From Turritopsis dohrnii (taxonomy: Eukaryota > Cnidaria > Hydrozoa > Anthoathecata > Oceaniidae), in the NCBI GenBank assembly GCA_027922465.2, contig BQMF02000011.1:1488001-1552000 (forward strand): a stretch of DNA of 64,000 bases. Reading direction: 5' to 3'. Both the position numbers and the translations under genes were made by a program. Of the stretch, positions 43,701 to 52,310 are shown in pieces. Below the pieces are notes generated by a model, which worked only from the letters and a program-made list of their open reading frames with translations, did no database searches and was not told the origin of the DNA. Each line of letters opens with the position of its first letter. The first letter of the stretch is position 1.

Positions 43701-46700
43701 TCTTTTTTATGAGAGTGTTTCAACAAGGAAAGCACAAACATAATTCTTTACAGCTCACATCAATGACATTGGTTGGCTGTTAGTTTCCTTTTCATAAAAT
43801 TCCTGACAGATCTTGCACCAGACTTTATCAGCTTTATCACTGCTTTCATCAGTCTCATACCCAAGACAACCAAAACCCTATGATAAACTTTTTTCTTGTC
43901 TATGCTTTCTTGTCTACGCTTTTTGAAATCAGACAATGCTACAGTCACCTGTGTTATGAGCGCTCGAGTGAATATAGGAATCAGCATGAATATAGGCATT
44001 AACATCAGAATTTAAAACAATAGGAATTAAAAAATTTTCAATAGCAAATTAAAATGTTCAAATTATTCTAAATATGAGGTAGGACACAAAGAAGTGTGAT
44101 GTAGTCAATTGTTAAATAGGGTAGGCAGAGGTCAGTTGAGATTGAAGAAAGTACTTATGAAAATCATGAAAATTTTTAACTCTTTTTCTTGAACACGTGT
44201 TTCGAGCAAGTTGTGGGAAGTGAAATCAACATTTCATTCTTATTCAGTCGTGTAAATATTGTTAAAAATGGTATTCTCGTTTTGAAAATGTCATCTTCAA
44301 AAATCCAAGGTACATACTTGATTCATCTACTTATCAAAATTAACAAAGAAAGAAAGCCTAAGGAATACGTAAAATATTTCTCAAACGAAATGTTGTTATT
44401 TCAGATTGCAATTTTCTCGATTTCATTGTTGCGGTATGTACAGAAGGACATCATTGCTCCTCCTTCATGGTATGTAAATTGCACAACTTATTGTGCCCTA
44501 ACTTGAGAGATATCTGAATGTAAAGTTAGTTCAGGACGTGTTGCTCCAGTTAAAAAGTGCAGAACCACTAACAGACCAGAGGCGTAGTTAGGGTCAGTCA
44601 AAACAAGTGGAGGAGTTCAACATTATGATATTTCTTTTCAGTCTTAGGTGGCGATTAGGTTACTTGCACGCTTTCCTTTTCTACCCTAAATGACTTAACT
44701 CTCCTCCACAAATTTTGACTGACCTCTGGCTACGCCTCTGCAGACCATAAATGTTGTATTAAATATATTTAAGTTACAATATTACTGTATATAATATTAT
44801 CAACAAAATTTGTTCATATAGTTCTAGTTTTTATTTGGTTATTAAACCTAATCTCGCAAATTGAAAATAAAATACAGAAATGAAAAATTGTAACCTAGAA
44901 ATAATTTAAGATTAATTTAGAAACAGTTAATTAACATACTAACAATAGATAAAAACACTATAAAGGGTCGAATTTGTAAAAACGAACATTATGAAAAAAA
45001 TTGAAGGAGAGAACTCAGGCTGCTAGGCAAAATTAGGATTTGGAAAAAGTTAAAATGTAAAACAGGTTGCCAAATTTGAAAAATTATATATAAAAATTTA
45101 AAATTATAATGTTATACAGTAAAATTTTAGACATATAATTTATCAATTTCATTTTTAAACACACTCAGATCTTCAATTTTTCTGACTTTTACTGGGAGCT
45201 CGTTCCACAATCTAACAGTTTTCGGGAAAAAGGAATATGTGTATGATTTAATACGCCGGAACAGAGGTTGAAATTTTACACTCGTGCACCTACCTCTGAC
45301 GTTTTGGAATTATCTCAGCGTTCACACATTTGCTATTATACACGATTTCATGAAGCATCTTGAGACTTGCCATTTTCCTTCTGTGGTCAAGCATTTTAAG
45401 ATTCAGGGAGTGACTTAGAACAGTTCCGATACGTTGTCCCTGATGAAGTTGTTATACGCATCACTACATGTTTTTCTTGCTGCCTTTGCCGACTCTTTGT
45501 ATCTGCCCCAGTCCTTTTCAAGTTTTGTTCTTTTGAAAACTCTATATCGTCTTGTTTTCTTCCAGACTGCACGTTTGCAGTCGCAGTTGAACCATGGCTG
45601 GCTGTAGCGCTTCGATGTTAATTTTGAAGGAACGTGTTTGTCTTGAGCTGCAAGTAGAATGCTTTTGATGGAAGTCCAAAGGTTATTGACAGGTGTTACG
45701 GCTGTGACTGATGTTTCTAGTTTTTTAAGTTCGTCTGCAATTTCGTTTCGTAATTCTGAGAGGTTGGCTCTCTTCCAGAGGTATATTTTGCGTTGTACAC
45801 GTTTGAGCTTTTGGGGATGGCATAAAAATGTCAGCAAGAACTGCAGTATCGTGGTCTCCAAATCCTGGTAATGGTTCATAGTTTCTCATAAGCAAGGAAC
45901 GATTTGTCAAAAGAATATCGAGAGTTGCCTTCTTTCGGGTGTCGAAATCCACGATTTGCTGCAGAGTTGAATCGTCAAATGTCTCTAGAAATTCCTCATT
46001 CATTTTTTTAGGGTACTGGTTACCGCATATACTGTTTGTATTCCAATCAATATCTGGAAGGTTGAAATTGCCTCCTATCCACATTGGGTTGTTTTTAAAT
46101 TTTCGACAAAGTGCACGCAGACTATCATTAAGTTCTTTGTTCTGATTAGCTGTGTTGCTTGGAGATCTGTAGCATGATGTAAATATTACTGGTTTCTCAA
46201 ATGTTTCTATGCGAATCGATACAAGCTCTCCAATTTTGAGAGATATTTCCTCGACCAATAGTTCTTTTTTGTAAATAATTATCACACCACCATACCCGTC
46301 GTTACGATCCTTTCGGAATGCAGCGTAGTTTTCAGGAATGAGTTCAGAATTGGATATGTTGCATGAAAGGTGCGTTTCTGATCCCAGCAGTATGTCGATG
46401 TTGTTAGAGGTGAGAAAGTTCTGCAGGATATTTTGCTTGTTCCAGATGCTTTGAAAGTTGCATATAGATACACGTAGTTGCTTGGATTTTTTCGGGCGGA
46501 TGTCCTGAACAGGTTCAGTCGAGTCCTCAGATGTAATAGAGCTGTTAAATAATGAAAACGATACATCTGTAAGGGCACATCGTGTACATGTCCAATCGAG
46601 GGTCTCATCGTTTGTATAACAGTCGAAAATCTGGTCCCCCAATGACACACATTCCTTATGAAACCACAAGTTGCAGGTGTCAAAAGCAACAGAGTTATCA

Positions 46701-49700
46701 GTGTTTTTGACAGCCTTTGAACACTGCCCACATGGAAACTTCATCCTTCTGGGCCCCAGACCTGGGTTTATTTCAACAGTTCCACTAAGAACAAGAAGTA
46801 TCTGTTGTAAGGCTACATATTGTCTCTTTGGGACTTCGATCCCTTTGGTAATGGAATGCAAGAGAGAAACTTGATAGTTCATAGTCTTGTAACTCTCTAC
46901 AACATAGCAATGAGTTTGGAGTGTTTGCAATTGTCATTGATTCCTTCCCATATTGAAATCCAATCATGAAGATAAATACCAGTTGCATCCACCTGATGTT
47001 CATCGTGACCTGCTCGGCTGCACGTGGGTTCCAAGTGTTATAAGCAACTCAAGTTCCGAAAACGGCCACTTAATTCCAGAAATTAAGTGTTTAATCTGGT
47101 TTTGTTTACATCACCACATTTATTTTGTATTGTTTTACTCTCTTTTATTCCTAAATCTTTTACTGACTTTTACTGACTTTACTGACTAGAATAGTATATT
47201 TTAATGTCAGTATTTTTATGCATATATAGTTTATAGTTATAGTTTTATGCATATAGTTTGTTAATGAGAAAAATCCTTGATTCCTATATTCATGTCAGTA
47301 TAAAAATTATGAACTCCTATACTCACGCCCCATTACAAAAATTTTCGATTCCTATATTCACGTCAAGAGAAAAATCCTTGATTCCTATGAATCAGAGTAC
47401 CCAAGTTTGGGCCCTCTACAGAAGTCTGATCGCTGGCAGGTTTGCTTTTCATGGTCCAAAACTCTTCAATGGGCCTCCCAGGGAACTAAGGAATTGTACC
47501 AATTGTGCTAAAAAACGTCTTCAAAACAAAATTTGATAAATACCTGCGTACTGTGCCTGATCACCCTCTTATTCCAGGGTATTTCCAGTTAGACATACCC
47601 TGGAATAAGAGCTGACTCAAACAGCCTTCCAGATATGAAGACCTGCATTGGACTCAACAAGTTGGATGCGTGAAGATTCACAGAAACAATATCAAGTAAT
47701 GAAAGTAAGTTTACACCAGTACAAAAATCTTCAGGCTTCTCCTTTTGAGGCGCGCACCCAATCACACGCCCAAATGATTTAACATGCGCGATATGTCGCA
47801 CGCGCAAATGCTGTACATGGAGCGATCTTTTTCCAATACAGTAGAAGAGCGAAACTTTGATTAAATAAATAAAAACATATTTAATCGTTTGATCATGAAT
47901 TGATTTTGGATGAAAATGAAATTAACAATTCACAACCGTACGTGACACCTTACGTAATCATTTTTAATTCATTCTTCTGCACGTGCCACATAGCAGGTGT
48001 GTTGATTATTAAAATATTTTCTTCTATTTATATAAAGGCTTTTTTCAATACATGAAATTCGAAGACATTTCGTAAAAAATAGACATGAAAATATAACTTC
48101 GCTTCCAATGTCATTCAACGTTATGCGTACGTATACGGACATGCCCGAGCACACTTGAAATGTAAAATAATTACGTCAATCTGAATATGAATTCATTTGA
48201 ATTCGATCGAACCATTAAAAGAGTGAATTAGAAATATTAACACGTGAGAGGAAACATTGCTCAACTGCACTTTTAAATTTTGTGATTTCGTATTCAAAAA
48301 ATAATAAATATTTTTACATTACTAAAACCACAAGTAGAACAAATTAGATTTTATACAGGTCATTCGAACTGTTAAGTATAAGTGGTGAAGTACAAAGAGA
48401 AAGGCAATCAGTCTCCTGTGTTTGGGGTTCACAGGTTAAATCGTCCCCTGTGCTTCGCTGTCCTTCAGTACTATTAAATTTGTTCGACATATTGAAAGTC
48501 AAGTACGGACCAAAATAAATACTTTGAGATCTACTTGTACAGGCCTGTGAGATATTTCCATTTCTAAACATAAAAGATTCAGGCTTCAGACCTTTTTTAG
48601 GCCTTAAGATTTGTGGAAATCGAGCAATAAAAATAGCTTGTGCAAACTCAACTTGCAATGATCGCGCAAGCACGCATTTCTAAACGGAGAAGACTGAATC
48701 TTCAATTCCTATATTCACCGTCATTATAATTGAGGTTGATTCCTGTATTCACGCAGCCAGTGGAAAGACAAGGTACCTTCGTCTTAACAACAATGCATGT
48801 CTTCATTAATAATTCATGTGACAAAGCCTATATTCACACAAAGCTTATATTTATGCTGATTCCTATATTCACGCGAGTGCTCATGATGCTGTGTCACTAC
48901 ACTTTGGAATCAAAACAATCCTCACAGTAACAGTCAAGAACACAGAACAAATTAGTGAAAAAAGAAGAATGAAAATGTAATCTCATTTGGATTGCATCAT
49001 ATATCATTTTTAGTCATGCGAACAAATGAATGAAATTCTCTTGAAGTCAATAATGAAATATTATATCAAAAAATGTGACGGTTTGAGGGAAAATCATATT
49101 ACTGATAAATTTAATCAATAATTTATCAGAATTATCAGTAATAATCAGTAATTTGTTCGATTTATCAGTAATTTGTTCAATTTATCAGTAATTCGTTCGA
49201 TGAATCAGTATACCGTAAAGCGGGGTGACTTCGATCAGCGGGGTGACTTCGATCAGTAAAAATAAACTGTTTAAACTCTGAAATTAAAGTGCGTTTTTCA
49301 CATTTTTAAAGATTTTCATTTAGATACTTATTGTAAAATATCATCAGAATTGTCTTCAAGCGAAACAATTAATTTCTTCCGAAATTAACGACGAAAAACA
49401 TCAAAATTTTCACCGCTCACATTGGTCATCGCTCTACGTCGTATTCAAGAGTTTAACCTGGACATTTTTGGTACATATGTGAAGTATAGAGGCTGAATGT
49501 AAAGAAAATTATAATATGTCTGAAAGAAATTCTGTTCTTCACCGCTATATTCTGTTTTTCTTTTCCTTATTCCTTTATCGATAATATCGTGTTTATAAAA
49601 ACACGAAAAAACCGAATGTTTTATATCGCTATAAGTTACATGTTCGCAAGAACTTCGTGAAAAGTCGTCGTATCTCATGGGAGATTTAATGACTTACCGA

Positions 49701-52195
49701 AGAAATTTTAATAAGCGTGCTCTTTCCCCATGATGATAGATCTCAAAAATTTTGTTTGAGATACAATGAAATTTCAATGTTAATTTCGTTTCGTATTAAC
49801 GAGGGTCACACATGTGTGAACGTCGTAAATATCTTTTGTTTTACTAACATTGCTGATCTTTTATGGTCAAACATTTACCGCAGATGGCAAATGGTGGTCT
49901 GTTAATATTGTAATAATGGCGCCTTAAAAACATTGTCAAATATAATTATAAGTAATTTGGCGCTTCTCATAAGCTGATCGAAGTCACCCCATAATCGATA
50001 TTGTCGTTTTCTTGGAAAGATCAGGTTATTTCTCTGGAATTACAAGTTTAGTTAATGTGAAATTTTGCAGTGAAATAGAAGAAATATGTACCGTCTATTG
50101 TCCTAACTTCGGACATCCTTCCAAACTTCGGACATAAAAAAGACATATCCGCAAAATACAAACCACATCAGTAAAAGTCCATACTACACTGTGAATTAAA
50201 CTAAATCTAAAACTTGTCATAACTGAACTTAACAAAAATGAAACACTTAAATTAGTTGACTGTACCCTTGAGACGAACGTGATTTATAATTACACTGTGC
50301 GTTTAAAGGCGAATATCCACTATGGATAATTGTCCACAGACATAAATTCAAACATACGCAGGTGCTCATTACGTAGAGAAGAGTATTGTAAAATCATCAT
50401 ACGCAATTGATTAGTATCAAAGAAAAAAGTTGAAAAAAAAATGTAAACAAAACATTTCGCTAAATGATATTCAATGCTTGGTTCTCTGGTTACCTGGTTC
50501 TCATTCAGTTACAAATAAAAGATTCAATATATAGTTATTTCAAGTAATACAATTAGAAACCGCCTGCTATAATACTATTTTAAGTTGTTCGACAGGATTG
50601 CTATTGCAATCTCTTGAGGATGACGTTTATCGTTATTTTCATATATCATTTATTTTCTACACGCTTATTTACGCTTCACGCTGACTTTATTGCGTTTGAA
50701 CACATTATTTCATCAGCTTTTTCTAATATTTTAGTATTTATTGTGACTTGGTTTGATTGATGATGTACATTTCATTTACCAGACAGGTCTGTTTATTTAG
50801 CGTGTCCGAAGTTTGGAAGGATGTCCGAAGTTAGGACGATTGACGGTAATGTAATGATTCCAAAGTTTCAGAAGTAATGGTTTACTATTTCGGAAGTTAC
50901 TTTTAAAATAGTGGCAAAATTGATCGAAGTCACCCCGCTTTACGGTACCGTCTATGTGTCTAATTACGGACAGCCTTCGTAATTACGGACACAAAATGTA
51001 AACAAACATTCTTGTCACGAAAATAGACATGCATTCTTGCCAAGTTCACCACGTATAACTGAATAAAATGTTTTATGAAACAGAGCAATCCAATAGAGAG
51101 CAATTAGCAGCAACACTTGAAGAATAATGGACCGTGAAAATCATAATGGCCTATATTTCAATACTCAGTAAAAAGTGTCCTCCCCCACTGTGATTGACGT
51201 ACAAAAACTTTATTTATTTGACTTATTTTATGATAATTAACTTTCTAAAAGCATGATCTAAAAACATTTTCATTCCTCAATTCATTTTTAAACATAAATT
51301 TTCGACCTGTCGATATTTCATGACGGAGAGGTGGCCATTATTCTTTTTATCCGTAAATATGGCTACCATTGTACACACGGAGCTCATAAAAATACACATG
51401 ATTCTCAAGAGAGTGTAGTCTATTTTAAATCTTTAAAGTTTAGAAAAATAAATTCTAAATGGCATATTGGTAATTTTCTAGCGTTCAAATAAATTTAATT
51501 ATCTCTGAAGTTTGTTTTATTACAGTTTGGTTGACAGTACGGGATGTGCTGTGTTTTTAATTTACAGACGGTTGGAATTATGTTTTGTCGATGTCCGTAA
51601 TTACGAAGGCTGTCCGTAATTAGACACATAGACGGTACTGATTATTTCAGTATATATTTACCGATTATTTTATCAGTAATTCTGATTCATCAAATGAATT
51701 ATATATATACTGATAAATCGAACGAATTACTGATTAAATCTATTGTTTTCTAATCAGTAATTTTCTGATAAATTTATCAGAAATTATCACTTGTTATAAT
51801 TTTCCCTCAAACTGTCACATAAAGAAAAAAACCCGAAAATTGTTATATACACAGCCCCACCAACAATTAACATGATAGCAGAATTTTGTGCTCTCTTGTG
51901 ATTGACATTGAGGGATGTGAAATTTATGCAATTTATAAATAGTATAGATCTGTTTTGAGTTCGTTCGAAATTAGGAAGGACTCTTTCGTAGTGTGTTAGA
52001 AAAATTAATATCATCATGATGTCCATTATCATTATGGTTGGACCCGTTGAAAGAGCTTGATTGAGATATCAACTTGAAAAATAACTTTACTCCGTATATA
52101 TGGATGTCCAAATACTTACCAAATCCACGAATCAATTCAGTAAATACACCAGGGTCACTTTCGATCAAACACCAATCACCGTGTGCCGCCGCCAT
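37764..52195 (-). CDS. UCHL5: Ubiquitin C-terminal hydrolase L5 (UCH37)
   Basis: Eleven minus-strand coding exons: 52195-52120, 41591-41528, 41440-41335, 41108-40983, 40905-40844, 40747-40617, 40318-40255, 40175-40061, 38206-38105, 38031-37933 and 37835-37764. All have GT-AG borders and agreeing phases, giving 338 residues (human 329). The catalytic set is intact: Gln82, Cys88 ([11 protein letters not shown]), His164 ([10 protein letters not shown]) and Asp179 (LYELDG), at the same numbers as human. The C-terminal ULD with [20 protein letters not shown] is complete; in known orthologues it binds the proteasome receptor RPN13/ADRM1 and the INO80 subunit NFRKB. The enzyme trims ubiquitin chains at the 19S particle. 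Intron 1 is 10.5 kb and full of transposons, while the others are 73 to 1854 bases. Confidence 0.97.
38432..38604. mobile_element. Miniature inverted-repeat element in UCHL5 intron 8
   Basis: AAGGCCGGTTTTCAGTTCAA at the left pairs with GAACTGAAAACCGGCCTT at the right over about 35 bases (with CGCTGCGGTCGC against GCGACCACAGCG). The centre is short and has no reading frame. Confidence 0.8.
39652..39927 (+). repeat. Six tandem copies of a 46-bp unit (UCHL5 intron 8)
   Basis: The unit GGAGTGCGTGTCTTACACGA... repeats exactly every 46 bases from 39652 to 39927. The only visible changes are an A for G in unit 1 and CAACT for CACCT in unit 6. The start TGGTTTAGTGGAGTGCG resembles a tRNA A box, followed by a small GTGT/ACAC hairpin, so the unit may derive from a tRNA-like SINE head. 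Confidence 0.97.
41968..42821. repeat. Direct repeats around a 730-base core (UCHL5 intron 1)
   Basis: CGCGAAAATTAATCCACACA...CGCGAAAATAAATCC at 41972-42028 recurs in the same direction at 42762-42818 (TTCGTGAAAATTAATTCCCG...CGCGAAAATAAATC). More AAATTAATC motifs lie on both sides. The core has a Lys-rich minus-strand frame (42163-42381) that I cannot assign. It is probably a repetitive element of unknown class. Confidence 0.55.
43370..44005 (-). pseudogene. Possible hAT-type transposase relic with BED-like zinc finger
   Basis: On the minus strand, broken frames read [20 protein letters not shown], a BED-finger-like phrase, and further on [20 protein letters not shown] and [20 protein letters not shown] followed by a stop. 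The order would fit the start and later parts of a hAT-type transposase, but no catalytic core is seen. The assignment is weak. Confidence 0.25.
43945..44002 (-). repeat. Inverted repeat arm with CCTATATTCACG motif (left)
   Basis: Read on the minus strand this is GCCTATATTCATGCTGATTC CTATATTCACTCGAGCGCTC split over two motifs. It matches 48838-48895 on the plus strand (CTGATTCCTATATTCACGCG AGTGCTCATGATG), so the pair is inverted about 4.9 kb apart. Similar motifs lie at 47266-47390 and 48707-48755. Confidence 0.6.
44577..44740. mobile_element. Miniature inverted-repeat element (CAGAGGCGTAG ends)
   Basis: CAGAGGCGTAGTTAGGGTCA at the left pairs with TGACCTCTGGCTACGCCTCTG at the right, over roughly 40 bases including GTGGAGGAG. 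A 5-base direct repeat, CAGAC, flanks it (44572-44576 and 44741-44745). There is no coding content. Confidence 0.8.
45115..46930 (-). pseudogene. Internally deleted LINE with PHD finger and APE endonuclease
   Basis: The minus-strand protein begins near 46930. It has a degenerate 2A-like stretch ([12 protein letters not shown], residues 49-60), a PHD-type Cys/His finger (CGQC...[12 protein letters not shown]...WTCTRC, 67-118) and an APE endonuclease ([45 protein letters not shown]). The catalytic Asp of the usual GGDFN is Asn here. After one frameshift near 45820 comes the linker to DNVSELF. The sequence then jumps to the C-terminal tail of a LINE ([20 protein letters not shown], then [17 protein letters not shown]), so almost the whole reverse transcriptase is deleted. 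PHD plus APE suggests the CR1/L2 group. Confidence 0.85.
46751..46786 (-). other. Degenerate 2A-like peptide in the LINE
   Basis: [13 protein letters not shown] resembles the ribosome-skipping consensus D(V/I)ExNPGP reported in some APE-type LINEs. Here the leading Asp is Thr and the final Pro is Leu, so skipping is unlikely in this copy. Confidence 0.6.
47390..47625 (+). pseudogene. LINE C-terminal fragment, plus strand
   Basis: In shifting frames it reads [20 protein letters not shown], then [20 protein letters not shown] and GYFQLDIP. This is the conserved end of a LINE reverse-transcriptase protein (GP-LWN-LP followed by FK..L..L). It ends in a small inverted repeat, TTATTCCAGGGTAT and ATACCCTGGAATAA (about 47569-47607). 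It is in the opposite orientation to the LINE at 45.1-46.9 kb. Confidence 0.6.
47625..49070. other. UCHL5 intron 1, mostly unassigned
   Basis: Apart from the CCTATATTCACG motif repeats at 48707-48895, I see no gene or element here. Confidence 0.5.
48838..48895 (+). repeat. Inverted repeat arm with CCTATATTCACG motif (right)
   Basis: This is the partner of the arm at 43945-44002. The pair encloses the two LINE relics and the miniature element at 44577. Confidence 0.6.
49213..50945. mobile_element. Miniature element, family A, copy 2 (interrupted)
   Basis: Its inverted repeats CCGTAAAGCGGGGTGACTTC are flanked by TA at 49211-49212 and 50946-50947. It is the reverse of the copy at 2030-2975. 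At the left end GCGGGGTGACTTCGATCA is duplicated. Element B occupies 50091-50846 inside it. Confidence 0.9.
50091..50846. mobile_element. Miniature element B inside family A copy 2
   Basis: Inverted repeats CCGTCTATTGTCCTAACTTC...(complement) with TA on both sides. The uninterrupted family A copy at 2030-2975 shows the empty site as a single TA between GAAATATG and ATGTAATGATTCC (complement strand), proving exact insertion at TA with TA duplication. Confidence 0.93.
50948..51635. mobile_element. Miniature element C next to family A copy 2
   Basis: The ends are CCGTCTATGTGTCTAATTAC and the complement, with TA at 50946-50947 and 51636-51637. It shares its left TA with the right end of family A copy 2, so one inserted directly at the other's flanking TA. 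Its ends share CCGT(C/A) with A and B. Confidence 0.9.
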
Positions 52196-52310
52196 TATTA
52201 TCAACACACGAGATTGAAGTTTAAAAAATCGAACATCGTGTTGATTGAATCAGTCTTTGGAATGGGTGTATTCGGTAAATTGCATCCAACGATTAATGTA
52301 AACATTACTA
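52196..52310. promoter_or_regulatory. Probable bidirectional promoter UCHL5/CCDC18
   Basis: Only 115 bases lie between the UCHL5 start codon (52195, minus) and the proposed CCDC18 start (52311, plus). Both starts sit in matching ATGGCGGC contexts. No TATA box is evident. Transcription start sites cannot be read from the sequence, so the overlap of the 5' UTRs is an inference. Confidence 0.55.

Larger units (their letters stand above)
49075..51818. mobile_element. Outer inverted-repeat element holding three others
   Basis: GTGACGGTTTGAGGGAAAAT at 49075 pairs with ATTTTCCCTCAAACTGTCAC ending at 51818. Inside both ends are many ACTGATAAAT/ATTTATCAG motifs. The central ~2.4 kb is foreign: family A copy 2 with element B inside it, then element C directly next to it. 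Stripped of these, the element is about 320 bases long. Confidence 0.8.
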
